From the NCBI RefSeq assembly GCF_965200405.1, contig NZ_OZ241356.1:1922001-1986000 (forward strand): a stretch of 64,000 nucleotides of DNA, read 5' to 3'. The notes beneath the pieces are model-generated. The model had not been told where the DNA came from. It saw only the letters and a program-made list of their open reading frames with translations, and searched no databases. This stretch comes from Glacieibacterium sp965200405. Its GTDB lineage: Bacteria; Pseudomonadota; Alphaproteobacteria; Sphingomonadales; Sphingomonadaceae. How positions within the stretch are numbered: the stretch's first letter is position 1; each line of letters starts with the position of its first letter. The translations under genes and the position numbers were made by a program. Shown here piece by piece: positions 9,210 to 17,447 of the stretch.

Positions 9210-9847
9210 GGTTTCAGCACTCCGGTCAGGACCGCGGCGCTGCCCGACAGCATCAGCACGACGGCGGTTACACGATTGAAGATTATCAGGTGACGGTCGG
9301 TTACGCGTTCCCTCAGCAGACGGGTAGCCCCGACGACGGCGAACCACCAGAGCATCGAGCCGGAGAATACACCCGCGACGACCAAAGCGGAATTGACCAG
9401 ATGAGCGTCGGTGTCGTGGCCGATGCCGCTGAACCCGATCGCGCCGAAGCTGCCAAGGAAGAACAGGAACGTCGCCGGGTTGGTCAGCGTCAGTCCGATG
9501 ATCGCAGCGGCCATGCGCGGCGTCGAGGTCGGCGCGGGATCGTCGCGGCGTTGCGGCCGCGCACGCCACAGCACGACGGCAAAGGCCAGCATGACGAGGC
9601 CGCCGAAGATGCGGATGGCGTGGATATGCTCGGTCAGGATGCGCGAGACCGCGGCGATGCCGAACGCCGCGATGACGGCGAAGATCGCATCGCCGAACGC
9701 GCCGCAGACACCCAGCGTCAGCCCGGACCTTGCACCGCGCAACAGGGTCCGCTGCATGACGAGCAGGTTGATCGGGCCGATCGGCGCTGCGGAACCGAGG
9801 CCGATGGCGACGCCTGCCGGAAAATGCAGGCTGGCAACGTCGATCAC
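9206..9847 (-). CDS. LysE family translocator
   Basis: 213 residues with about six hydrophobic segments and the family N-terminal signature GSAAPIGPINLLVMQRTLLRG (only the first 20 or so residues of this run are diagnostic). LysE/RhtB proteins export amino acids or related small molecules; the substrate is unknown. GTG start overlapping the cold-shock gene stop (GTGA), and its stop overlaps the chpT start, so it is co-translated with both. Confidence 0.88.
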   Translation of the reverse strand: MIDVASLHFPAGVAIGLGSAAPIGPINLLVMQRTLLRGARSGLTLGVCGAFGDAIFAVIAAFGIAAVSRILTEHIHAIRIFGGLVMLAFAVVLWRARPQRRDDPAPTSTPRMAAAIIGLTLTNPATFLFFLGSFGAIGFSGIGHDTDAHLVNSALVVAGVFSGSMLWWFAVVGATRLLRERVTDRHLIIFNRVTAVVLMLSGSAAVLTGVLKP

Positions 9848-10137
9848 CCGGCTCGCGCCGGGGGCAGTGTCGCGGGCAGCACCTCGGGAGGCGCGCCGCT
9901 GGGTTTTTCATTGGGCACGGCGTCGCGGTCGACCGCCAGCCGCAGGCCCATCGCGGTGACGCGGCCGTCGCCGAGCTGGGTCAGTTCGAACTCGACGCGC
10001 TGGCCGTCGTCGAGCGCCTCCAGCCCGGCACGCTGGACCGCGGAGATGTGGACGAACACGTCGCACGGGCCGAGATCGGGGCGGATGAAGCCGAAGCCCT
10101 TCTTGCGGTTGAACCATTTGACCTCGCCGATGGCCAT
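9844..10137 (-). CDS. Cold-shock domain protein
   Basis: 97 residues: a single CSD of about 68 residues with RNP1-like KGFGFIRP (about 13-20) and RNP2-like DVFVHISAV (about 26-34), followed by a Pro-rich tail (about 75-97). A nucleic-acid chaperone. The tail is an addition to the minimal ~70-residue Csp. The start overlaps by one base the stop codon of the JAMM peptidase gene (TAATG). Confidence 0.92.
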   Translation of the reverse strand: MAIGEVKWFNRKKGFGFIRPDLGPCDVFVHISAVQRAGLEALDDGQRVEFELTQLGDGRVTAMGLRLAVDRDAVPNEKPSGAPPEVLPATLPPARAG

Positions 10138-10706
10138 TAGCTCAGGTCCACGGGGGTGAAGCCGGTGGCGGTCATGGTCCAGGCGGTGAGGGTGTGGGAG
10201 CCTGAAGAGCCCCCACCCCGGCCCTCCCCACTCTCGGTTCGCAAGGGCTCACCGTGGGGGGAGGGGGAAGACTGCTCCCCGTCGCCGCGCTCGTGTTCGC
10301 TCTGTGGGGAAGCTTTCTGCTCCCTCCCCCCCCGCGAAGCGGAGAGTGGGGAGGGCCGGGGTGGGGGCTCTTGAGAGCCGACCGCCGCCGCGATTACCCA
10401 CACCGCCCCATCCACGACCGCTCGCGCCGCATCGGTCGCCGACGGCCGCGCCAGGCCGTTGGGGTGCGAATGATAGTGCCCGATCACCGCCAGCCCGGCG
10501 CCGCGCGCCTCGCGGTGCCAGCGCAGCAGCGCCGCCGGGTCGATCTCGAAACTCCGCTCCGGATGCGCCGCGACATTCGCCGCGGGTTCGGCGCGTTCCA
10601 CCGTTCCCGGCGCCCCGAGCAACAGCCCGCACGCCTCGTTCGGCGCCGCGGCGGCCGAATGGGCGAGGATCGCCTCGATCGCGGTGCTTGCAATCGCCAG
10701 TTTCAT
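10137..10706 (-). CDS. JAMM/Mov34 metallopeptidase with in-frame repeat insertion
   Basis: 189 residues. The JAMM motif is complete: E24, HSHP with H79 and H81, S89 and D92, so a zinc isopeptidase-type active site is intact. Bacterial stand-alone members may act on ubiquitin-like or sulfur-carrier C-termini. The oddity is residues about 110-168, a Pro/Ser/Gly/Arg-rich stretch encoded by a 177-base palindromic element that interrupts the domain between VWVIAA and SHTLTAWTM. Frame is kept because 177 is divisible by three. It begins 18 bases from the divergent rluD start and heads the operon running to chpT. Confidence 0.85.
   Translation of the reverse strand: MKLAIASTAIEAILAHSAAAAPNEACGLLLGAPGTVERAEPAANVAAHPERSFEIDPAALLRWHREARGAGLAVIGHYHSHPNGLARPSATDAARAVVDGAVWVIAAAVGSQEPPPRPSPLSASRGGREQKASPQSEHERGDGEQSSPSPHGEPLRTESGEGRGGGSSGSHTLTAWTMTATGFTPVDLS
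10203..10379. repeat. REP/BIME-like palindromic element inside the JAMM gene
   Basis: Two perfect 30-base inverted arms, 10206-10235 and 10342-10371, enclose a central part that also contains inverted GC-rich segments (near 10256-10272 and 10319-10332). The whole looks like two REP units head to head. It is placed so that the host coding frame is retained, encoding about 59 low-complexity residues. The same GC-rich composition (runs like CCCTCCCC / GGGGAGGG) recurs at 32178-32202 and 41759-41783. Confidence 0.85.
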
Positions 10707-10724
10707 GACGACATCGGCTAAGGG

Positions 10725-11687
10725 ATGGGGGACACAAAGTCGATTGTTCATGTTGCCGTAGACGCCGCGATGAGCGGCTGGCGACTGGACCGTGCACTGG
10801 CCGCGCTGGTGCCGACGATGTCGCGCGAGCGGCTCAAGGGGCTGATCTCGAACGGTGACGTCAGCGGTCTCAACGGCTTGGCGCGCGACCCGGCGAAGAA
10901 GGTGGCCGCGGGCGACCTCTTCACCGTGACCGTGCCGCCGCCGCGGCCGTCGGAGACCCAGGCGCAGGACATTCCGCTGCGCATCGTCTTCGAGGACGAC
11001 CACCTGCTGATCGTCGACAAGCCAGCCGGGCTGGTCGTGCATCCGGCGGCGGGCAATCTCGACGGCACGCTGGTCAATGCGCTGCTCCACCACTGCGCCG
11101 GGCGGCTGTCCGGGATTGGTGGAGTCGCGCGGCCCGGGATCGTCCACCGCATCGACAAGGACACCTCGGGATTGCTGGTCGTCGCCAAGACCGACCCGAC
11201 GCACGAGGGGCTGTCGCGGCAGTTCGCCGCACACACCGTCGAGCGGCGCTACACCGCCGTGGTCGCCGGGGTGCCCGCTCCGCCGGCCGGCCGCATCGAG
11301 GGCGCGTTGGCGCGCAGCAGCGCCAACCGGCAGAAGATGGCGATCGTGCCGGACGGGCGCGGCAAGCATGCCGTCACGCACTTCCGGACAGTTAAGCCGT
11401 TGTTCAAAAGCGCACAAATAGAGTGTCGCCTCGAAACCGGACGGACGCACCAGATCCGCGTCCACATGGCCTCGATCGGGCACCCGCTGCTCGGCGATCC
11501 ATTTTATGGCGGGGCAAAGGGTAACCAATTGCCGGTTCTGGACGAACTGAATTTCAGGCGGCAGGCACTCCACGCCGCGACCTTGGGGTTTCTCCATCCT
11601 GTCACCCAAGAAAATCTGTCTTTTGTTTCACCCTTGCCCGTCGATATAGTGGACCTAATCGGTCGTCTTTCAGTTGGGACGACCTGA
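10725..11687 (+). CDS. rluD: 23S rRNA pseudouridine synthase RluD family
   Basis: 320 residues. N-terminal S4 RNA-binding domain (about 18-75, RLDRALAALVP) and RluA-type catalytic domain with HRIDKDTSGL containing the catalytic Asp (D144), plus ETGRTHQIRVH near residue 238. Isomerises uridines in 23S rRNA, probably in the helix 69 loop. Divergent from the JAMM operon and followed after 20 bases by rpoH, a layout typical of sphingomonads. RluD rather than RluC is inferred from length and order. Confidence 0.9.
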   Translation: MGDTKSIVHVAVDAAMSGWRLDRALAALVPTMSRERLKGLISNGDVSGLNGLARDPAKKVAAGDLFTVTVPPPRPSETQAQDIPLRIVFEDDHLLIVDKPAGLVVHPAAGNLDGTLVNALLHHCAGRLSGIGGVARPGIVHRIDKDTSGLLVVAKTDPTHEGLSRQFAAHTVERRYTAVVAGVPAPPAGRIEGALARSSANRQKMAIVPDGRGKHAVTHFRTVKPLFKSAQIECRLETGRTHQIRVHMASIGHPLLGDPFYGGAKGNQLPVLDELNFRRQALHAATLGFLHPVTQENLSFVSPLPVDIVDLIGRLSVGTT

Positions 11688-11707
11688 GTATGAGAAGGAT
11701 TTAGCAC

Positions 11708-12604
11708 TTGGCCAATGTTCCCGCGACGATCCCCGCGCTGGGCGGCGAGGCCGGCCTCAACCGGTATCTTGCCGAGATTCGCAAGTTTCCCCTGCTCGCG
11801 CCCGAGGAGGAGTATATGCTCGCCCGGCGCTGGGCCGAGCACCAGGACCCTGCCGCCGCGGCGCGCATGGTCACGTCCCACCTCCGCCTCGTGGCCAAGA
11901 TCGCCATGGGCTACCGCGGCTATGGCCTGCCGGTCGCCGAGCTGATCTCCGAAGGCAACATCGGGCTGATGCAGGGCGTCAAGAAGTTCGATTCGGAGCG
12001 CGGCTTCCGGCTCGCCACCTATGCGATGTGGTGGATCCGCGCCTCGATCCAGGAATACATCCTGCGCTCGTGGAGCCTGGTGAAGATCGGCACGACGGCG
12101 GCCCAGAAGAAGCTGTTCTTCAACCTGCGGCGCCTGAAGGGCAAGATCGACGCGATGGAGGACGGCGACATGAAGCCGGCCGACGTCGAGAAGATCGCGA
12201 CGACGCTGGGGGTGACCAACGAGGAGGTCATCTCGATGAACCGTCGCATGTCGATGGGCGGCGACACCTCGCTCAACGCGCCGCTGCGCGAGGAGGGCGA
12301 GGGCGAGTGGCAGGACTGGCTGACCGACGAGGGTCCGCTGCAGGACGCCATCGTCGCCAACGAGCAGGAGCGCACGCAGCGCCACGCCCTGCTGGTCGAT
12401 GCGATGGACGGGCTCAACGACCGCGAGAAGCACATCCTGACGCAGCGCCGCCTGGTCGACGAGCCGGAGACGCTGGAGGAGCTGTCGCAGCAGTACGGCA
12501 TCAGCCGTGAGCGGGTGCGCCAGATCGAGGTGCGCGCCTTCGAGAAGCTGCAGAAGGGCATCAAGCTGCTGGCCGGGGAGCGCAAGCTGCTCGAACTGGC
12601 TTAA
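11708..12604 (+). CDS. rpoH: RNA polymerase heat-shock sigma factor RpoH
   Basis: 298 residues. Sigma-32: region 2 (ELISEGNIGLMQGVKKF to TYAMWWIRASIQEYI, about 78-117), the RpoH box QKKLFFNLRRLK (about 133-144) that distinguishes it from RpoD, and a region 4 helix-turn-helix (LEELSQQYGISRERVRQIE, about 258-276). Directs heat-shock and related stress transcription. Start is TTG with AGAAGGA upstream; no in-frame ATG gives a complete region 1. Only 4 bases separate it from the next gene. Confidence 0.95.
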   Translation: MANVPATIPALGGEAGLNRYLAEIRKFPLLAPEEEYMLARRWAEHQDPAAAARMVTSHLRLVAKIAMGYRGYGLPVAELISEGNIGLMQGVKKFDSERGFRLATYAMWWIRASIQEYILRSWSLVKIGTTAAQKKLFFNLRRLKGKIDAMEDGDMKPADVEKIATTLGVTNEEVISMNRRMSMGGDTSLNAPLREEGEGEWQDWLTDEGPLQDAIVANEQERTQRHALLVDAMDGLNDREKHILTQRRLVDEPETLEELSQQYGISRERVRQIEVRAFEKLQKGIKLLAGERKLLELA

Positions 12605-12608
12605 CGCC

Positions 12609-13853
12609 TTGGACGTGATTGTCGTAGGGGCCGGCGCGGCGGGAGTCGCGGCGGCCCTTCGCTTGTCCGGGGCCGGGCTGTCGGTGGTCGTGTTGGAGGC
12701 TGGCGCGCGCGTCGGCGGGCGGGCGCACACGGTGGTGCGCGAGGGCATGGCGCTGGACCTGGGGTGCGGCTGGCTGCACTCGGGGGAGCGTAATCCGTGG
12801 ACCTTCGAGGCCGAGCGGCTGGGGCTGACCGTCGATCTCAGCAAGGCGCGCTGGGACGTGCAGTGGCTCGGGCTGGGCTTTCCCGAGGCGGAGCAGCAGG
12901 CGTTCGGCGCGGCGTTCGAAGCTTTCGATGCCGAGGTCGAGCGGCTGGCGGCCGGGCCCGACGTGGCGCTGTCGGAGGCTCTGCCGGTGGCAGGCGAATG
13001 GGCCGGGGCGGTCGATGCGGTGGTCGGCTATCTCGACGGCGCGTGTGCATCGCAGGTGTCGCTGATCGACCATCACGCCTTCGATGCGGCGGCCTCCGAC
13101 AATAATTGGCGGGTGCGCGAGGGTTATGGCACCGCCGTGGCGCGGGCGGCCGAGGGGCTGGACATCCGGCTCGGCGCAGTGGTCGAGGCAGTGGTCGTCA
13201 CCCCGGCGGGCGTGCGGGTCAGCGGCAGCTTCGGCACCATCGAGGCGGCGCGGGTGATCGTCACGGTGTCGACCGGTGTGCTCGGCGCGATCCGCTTCGA
13301 CCCGCTGCTGCCGGGCAAGGTCACGGACGCGGGCAAGCTGCCGATGGGGCATGTCGGCAAGCTGTACCTCGCCGTCGAGGGAGCCGACGATCTGCCGGTC
13401 AACGGCCATCTGCGCGGGCGGCCACGCGACACCTGCTCGGCCAGCCACCGCCTGCGGCCGTTCGGCTGGCCGGTGGTCGAATGCTATTTCGGCGGGCCTT
13501 ATGCCGAAGCGCTGGCGCGGCTGGGCGAGGCCGGCACGGCGGACGCGATGATCGGCGAGCTGGCCGGGCTGCTCGGCAACGACTGGCGGCACCGGCTGCG
13601 CCCGATCGCGGCGAGCGCCTGGCACAGCGAGCCGCACATCGGCGGCGCCTGGTCCTACGCCCGGCCCGGCGAGCATGACGCCCGGCTGCGGCTAGCGGAA
13701 CCGGTGGGCGATCGCATCTTCTTCGCCGGCGAGGCGTGCGAGCCGGTCGATATCGGCACGGCGCACGGGGCGCATGCCACCGGTGTCCGCGCCGCGGATG
13801 CGGTGGTGCGAAGCCTGGGGCGCTTGACGCCGGGGCCGCGCGCCGCACTATAG
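12609..13853 (+). CDS. FAD-dependent amine oxidase (flavin monoamine oxidase family)
   Basis: 414 residues. N-terminal dinucleotide motif VIVVGAGAAGVAAALRL, then the GG doublet RVGGRAHTV (about 36-44) and a C-terminal FAD-contact segment RIFFAGEACEPVDIGTAHGA typical of monoamine or polyamine oxidases. Oxidises an amine or related substrate; substrate unknown. The TTG at 12609 gives an N-terminus LDVIVVGAG as in homologous proteins; a GTG two codons later is possible. It directly follows rpoH, so may be co-transcribed. Confidence 0.87.
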   Translation: MDVIVVGAGAAGVAAALRLSGAGLSVVVLEAGARVGGRAHTVVREGMALDLGCGWLHSGERNPWTFEAERLGLTVDLSKARWDVQWLGLGFPEAEQQAFGAAFEAFDAEVERLAAGPDVALSEALPVAGEWAGAVDAVVGYLDGACASQVSLIDHHAFDAAASDNNWRVREGYGTAVARAAEGLDIRLGAVVEAVVVTPAGVRVSGSFGTIEAARVIVTVSTGVLGAIRFDPLLPGKVTDAGKLPMGHVGKLYLAVEGADDLPVNGHLRGRPRDTCSASHRLRPFGWPVVECYFGGPYAEALARLGEAGTADAMIGELAGLLGNDWRHRLRPIAASAWHSEPHIGGAWSYARPGEHDARLRLAEPVGDRIFFAGEACEPVDIGTAHGAHATGVRAADAVVRSLGRLTPGPRAAL

Positions 13854-13880
13854 GCCGGTCACAGGGGGAGTTGCTTTGCG

Positions 13881-14567
13881 GTGTCCGCACTGGGTTGGTT
13901 GTTGCGCACGCTGCTCAAGCTCGTCATCGGGCTGGTCGGGTTCAGCCTGGTGTGGGCGATCGCCTATCGCTGGATCAACCCCGGCCTGACCTGGCCGATG
14001 GCGCGCGACGCCCTGCACGGTCAGCATGTCGAGCGCGACTGGACGCCGCTGAACCGAATCTCGCCCGCCGTGCCGCGCGCCGCGATCGGGGCTGAGGACG
14101 CCAAATTCTGCAGCCACAACGGTTTCGACATGGGCGCGATGGAAGCGGCGATGGCCAAGAACGCCGAATCGACCAAGCTGCGCGGCGGCTCGACGATCTC
14201 GCAACAGACCGCGAAGAACGCGTTCCTGTGGCCGGAGCGATCGTACCTCCGCAAGGGGCTGGAGGCCTATTTCACCGTGCTGATCGAGGCGTTCTGGGGC
14301 AAGCGCCGGATCATGGAAGTCTATCTCAACATCGCCGAGATGGGCCCGGGCATCTACGGCGTCGGCGCGGCGGCCCAGCATTATTTCGGCGTCTCGGCGG
14401 CGCAGTTGAGCCCGAAGCAGGCGGCGCGGCTGGTGGCGATCCTGCCGCAACCGATCAAGCGCGACGCCTCCGACCTGCACGGCAAGGTCAAGCGTCACGC
14501 CCGGGCGATCGAGCGGCGCATTCGCGTCGTGCGCGACGGCGCGATCGACGGCTGCCTCGCGGGGTAG
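13881..14567 (+). CDS. mtgA: Monofunctional biosynthetic peptidoglycan transglycosylase
   Basis: 228 residues. One N-terminal membrane anchor (about 8-28) and a GT51 domain with the catalytic Glu in GAEDAKFCSHNGFD (E72), GGSTISQQTAKN (about 113-124), RKGLEAYFTVLIE and VYLNIAEMGPGIYG. It polymerises glycan strands from lipid II in the periplasm. No transpeptidase domain, hence monofunctional. GTG start preceded by GGGGGAG. Confidence 0.95.
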   Translation: MSALGWLLRTLLKLVIGLVGFSLVWAIAYRWINPGLTWPMARDALHGQHVERDWTPLNRISPAVPRAAIGAEDAKFCSHNGFDMGAMEAAMAKNAESTKLRGGSTISQQTAKNAFLWPERSYLRKGLEAYFTVLIEAFWGKRRIMEVYLNIAEMGPGIYGVGAAAQHYFGVSAAQLSPKQAARLVAILPQPIKRDASDLHGKVKRHARAIERRIRVVRDGAIDGCLAG

Positions 14568-14590
14568 CGCAGCCGGGCACCCGCTCAAAC

Positions 14591-14707
14591 CGTCATCCCG
14601 GCGAAGGCCGGGACCCATCACCACTGCAGTTGGTAAGTGCGCTGCGATCGTCGAGCATCGTTGCCGTCGGTCGCGCCCAACGGGTCCCGGCCTTCGCCGG
14701 GATGACG
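14591..14707. repeat. Palindromic intergenic repeat (REP-like pair)
   Basis: Perfect 26-base inverted arms at 14591-14616 (starting CGTCATCCCGGCGAAGGCCG) and 14682-14707, separated by 65 bases. Each arm is itself a small hairpin (CCCGGCGAAGGCCGGG). This CGTCATCCCGGCGAAxGCCGGGA sequence is a widespread dispersed repeat in alphaproteobacterial intergenic regions. It lies between the convergent ends of mtgA and the Mth938-like gene and may act as a bidirectional transcript end. Confidence 0.9.
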
Positions 14708-14770
14708 GTTAAAGGAGACCGGCCTCCCCTCCGCCCGACACGTGGATGCAGGAAAACGGCCGCGTGCCGC

Positions 14771-15136
14771 TCAACAGGTCGAGTGAAACAAGCCGCCGAC
14801 CGGCTGCGAGCTGGCCAGCTCATTGTACAATCGCGCCGCCTCGCGCGTTTCGAGCACGTGCACCGGTATCCGGCGATCGGCGAGTAGTTGCAGCGTCGCC
14901 GGGCAGGTCTGGAGCACCAGGTCCATGCCCCGGCTCAGGACGACGACCTCGCTGCCGTGATCGAGCAGTTCCTGGACGTCGGCGGGCTGGATGCCGGGGT
15001 TGTGCCGGGTGCCGGTCTCGCCCCAGTCCCAGGCCCGGCCGCCGCCCGGATACAGCTTGACGTCCTTGTTCGACCCGAGCCCGGCAACGGTGATCGTGCC
15101 CCATTCGAGGTGCTCGATATGTGGTGACGGTCCCAT
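14771..15136 (-). CDS. Mth938-like domain protein (AAMDC family)
   Basis: 121 residues. Matches the small Mth938/DUF498 fold: ITVAGLGSNKDVKLYPGG near the start, AWDWGETGTRHNPGIQPADV in the middle, and VVLSRGMDLVLQTCP. Conserved across bacteria and eukaryotes without a settled biochemical function; mitochondrial relatives assist complex I assembly. Upstream of it on the same strand are ybaB and dnaX. Confidence 0.85.
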   Translation of the reverse strand: MGPSPHIEHLEWGTITVAGLGSNKDVKLYPGGGRAWDWGETGTRHNPGIQPADVQELLDHGSEVVVLSRGMDLVLQTCPATLQLLADRRIPVHVLETREAARLYNELASSQPVGGLFHSTC

Positions 15137-15166
15137 GTTCGCCTCCCGATGTGGAGCGCCGGTGCC

Positions 15167-15490
15167 TTAAAACGGCAGCTTGAACCCCTCGGGCAGCGGC
15201 AGCCCGGCGGTCATCTTCTGCATCTCGACGTTCGCGACCTGGTCGGCCTTGGCGCGTGCGTCGTTGAAGGCGGCGACGATCAGGTCCTCGACCATCTCCT
15301 TGTCGGCGGGCACGAACAGCGCCGGGTCGATTGTCAGGCCGATGATGCGGCCCTTGGCGGAGGCGCGGACCTTGACCATGCCGCCGCCCGACGCGCCCTC
15401 GACTTCGAGCTTGTCCAGCGCGTCCTGCGCCTTGGCCATCTCGGCCTGGACGTTCTGGGCCGCCTTCATGATGTCTTCCATGCTACGCAT
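15167..15490 (-). CDS. YbaB/EbfC family nucleoid-associated protein
   Basis: 107 residues. Small dimeric DNA-binding protein: N-terminal amphipathic helix (IMKAAQNVQAEMAKAQDALDK), Gly-rich GGGMVKVRASAKGRI strand region, and a C-terminal PLPEGFKLPF tail. Sits immediately downstream of dnaX, the conserved dnaX-ybaB pairing in bacteria; the first bases overlap the dnaX stop. The ATG at 15490 is used, with another at 15481 possible. Confidence 0.92.
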   Translation of the reverse strand: MRSMEDIMKAAQNVQAEMAKAQDALDKLEVEGASGGGMVKVRASAKGRIIGLTIDPALFVPADKEMVEDLIVAAFNDARAKADQVANVEMQKMTAGLPLPEGFKLPF

Positions 15491-17186
15491 CGAACGCGCT
15501 CCTGTTATCTGGCATGCTGTCTATGGCTAGGTCGGCGTCGGGCGGCGGTGCGTCGACGATGTCGACCAGTTCCGCGCCCGGGAATGCGGCAAGAATCTCG
15601 CGCACCGCCGGGTCGGCGAGCGCGGCGGCACGCTCGGCGGCGATGCGCGCCTCGGCGATCTCGTGCAGCGTCTGGCCGCCGCCGTCCTTGGCGAGGGTCA
15701 CCGTCCAGCGCGCGCCGGTATGCTGCTGCAGGCAGGCGATGACCTGCTGGACGAAGGTCGTGTGCAGCATCGGCGATCCGACGATGCTGAGGTTGGGTGG
15801 CGAATAGTCGATCAGCCGGACCTCGTCGTGGAGCAGCTGGTGCAGGCGCGGCTCGCGGTCCGAAAACAGCGCCACCATCGCGGCGTAATCCGACGGCATC
15901 GCCGGGGCGGCAGGCGGTGGCGGCGCGGCCACCGGCAACTGCTGGACGGTCGTGTTCGACTGGCGAGCTTCCGGGACCGCAGGTGCATCGGCACCACGCT
16001 CGGCGCGGTCGGTCAGGCGGCGGACCAGCTCGGCGGGATCGGGCAGGGCGGAGGCGTGGACGATGCGCAGCACCGCCATCTCGGCAGCCTGGATCGGCAC
16101 CGGCGCGCTCTGCACCTCGGCGAGGCCCTTGAGCAGCAGCTGCCACAGCCGGTGGACAGCGGGGAAGGATAGCGTGCCCGCCCAGCCGCGCACCGTGTCG
16201 CGCTCCTCGGCGCTCATCGCCGGGTCGTGCGCGTCGGCGACCTTGGCGCGGGTGATGGTGTGGACCAGCTCCAGCAACTCCTGGACGATCATCGCCGGGT
16301 CGGTGCCGAGGTCGTACTGGCCCTGCAGCGCCGCCAGCGCGCCGGCCGCATCGCCGCCGAGCACCAGCGCCATCAGCGTCCGGATGCTGCCACGGTCGCT
16401 GAGGCCCAGCATGTCGCGGACCGCCTGCGCGGTGATCGCGCCGCTGCCGTGGGCGATCGCCTGGTCGAGGATCGACAGCCCGTCGCGGACCGAGCCTTCG
16501 GCGGCGCGGGCGATCAGGGCGATGGCCTCGGGCTCGGCGGTGGCATCCTCCAACTCGACGATACGCGTGAAATGCTCGGCCAGCATCTCGGCGGGGATGC
16601 GGCGCAGGTCGAAGCGCTGGCAGCGCGACAGCACGGTGACCGGGACCTTCTGGACCTCGGTGGTGGCGAAGATGAATTTCACATGCGGCGGCGGCTCCTC
16701 GAGCGTTTTCAGCAACGCGTTGAAGGCGTTCTTCGACAGCATGTGCACTTCGTCGACGATGTAGATCTTGTATCGCGCCGAGACGCTGGCGTAGCGCACC
16801 GACTCGATGATCTCGCGGACGTCGTCGACGCCGGTGTTGGAGGCGGCGTCCATCTCGACGACGTCGATGTGGCGCCCGGCGGCGATCGCGACGCAGGGCT
16901 CGCAGACGCCGCACGGGCTGATCGTCGGGCCGCCGGTGCCGTCGGGACCAACGCAGTTGAGCGCCTTGGCGATGATGCGCGCGGTCGAGGTCTTGCCCAC
17001 CCCGCGGACGCCGGTGAGCAGCCAGGCCTGCGCCAGTTGCTCGCGACGGATGGCGTTGCCCAGTGTGCGGACCATCGCCTCCTGCCCAAGCAGCGTGTCG
17101 AAGCTGGCGGGGCGGTATTTGCGCGCCAGCACCCGGTACTCGGGCTTCGGAGGTGGCGCGGTGTCGGGGATTAGAAGTGATTCCAT
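15483..17186 (-). CDS. dnaX: DNA polymerase III subunits gamma/tau
   Basis: 567 residues. Clamp-loader ATPase: ARKYRP at about 21-26, Walker A GVRGVGKTST (59-68), zinc module C78, C92, C95, C98, DEVHMLS Walker B region (about 144-150) and SRC box LSRCQRF (about 183). The tau-type C-terminal region is short (about 380-567) with a Pro/Ala-rich linker. Loads the sliding clamp at the replication fork. Starts at ATG 17186; the upstream in-frame codons run through the SRP RNA gene and are not coding. No obvious slippery A-run for a gamma frameshift was seen. Confidence 0.95.
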   Translation of the reverse strand: MESLLIPDTAPPPKPEYRVLARKYRPASFDTLLGQEAMVRTLGNAIRREQLAQAWLLTGVRGVGKTSTARIIAKALNCVGPDGTGGPTISPCGVCEPCVAIAAGRHIDVVEMDAASNTGVDDVREIIESVRYASVSARYKIYIVDEVHMLSKNAFNALLKTLEEPPPHVKFIFATTEVQKVPVTVLSRCQRFDLRRIPAEMLAEHFTRIVELEDATAEPEAIALIARAAEGSVRDGLSILDQAIAHGSGAITAQAVRDMLGLSDRGSIRTLMALVLGGDAAGALAALQGQYDLGTDPAMIVQELLELVHTITRAKVADAHDPAMSAEERDTVRGWAGTLSFPAVHRLWQLLLKGLAEVQSAPVPIQAAEMAVLRIVHASALPDPAELVRRLTDRAERGADAPAVPEARQSNTTVQQLPVAAPPPPAAPAMPSDYAAMVALFSDREPRLHQLLHDEVRLIDYSPPNLSIVGSPMLHTTFVQQVIACLQQHTGARWTVTLAKDGGGQTLHEIAEARIAAERAAALADPAVREILAAFPGAELVDIVDAPPPDADLAIDSMPDNRSAFDA

Positions 17187-17240
17187 GGTCGGCACCGGCT
17201 TACCGGGGTTTGGCTCAAACCGGAAGCTTTGCGGGTGAAT

Positions 17241-17335
17241 GGTGGGAGCCGGGAACGACCCAGCGCGGATTCGTTGCGGCTGCTTCCTTCCGGACCTGAC
17301 CGGGTTGGCGAGTGCACTGCCCGCCCGACTCCCAA
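17241..17335 (-). ncRNA. ffs: Signal recognition particle 4.5S RNA
   Basis: On the minus strand the sequence carries GGTCAGGTCCGGAAGGAAGC followed by AGCC, the near-universal SRP RNA domain IV apical loop. It is flanked by pairing ends GGGAGTCGGGC (5', near 17333) and GGCTCCCACC (3', near 17241). About 95 nt, the small bacterial type. Forms the core of SRP with Ffh for co-translational membrane targeting. Lies just upstream of dnaX. Ends are accurate to a few bases. Confidence 0.95.
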
Positions 17336-17409
17336 GGGCGATATGGGCGAAATGGGCGGGGGGCGCAAGGTTGGTAGCGCAGACACTAGCCCCACGTAGC
17401 CGTTTATGG

Positions 17410-17427
17410 CACAACATCGTTGTTGTG
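17410..17427. promoter_or_regulatory. Inverted repeat, likely VapBC operator
   Basis: Perfect 7-base arms CACAACA and TGTTGTG around a TCGT spacer, 20 bases before the antitoxin ATG. AbrB/VapB antitoxins bind such palindromes to autoregulate their operon, so this is a good operator candidate. Inference from position and symmetry only. Confidence 0.55.
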
Positions 17428-17447
17428 GCAGAAACTCTAGGAATGGC

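Noticed and set aside
10707..11609. Long minus-strand extension upstream of the JAMM peptidase
   Set aside because: It is antisense to rluD and has no domain; the JAMM family start is the ATG at 10706.
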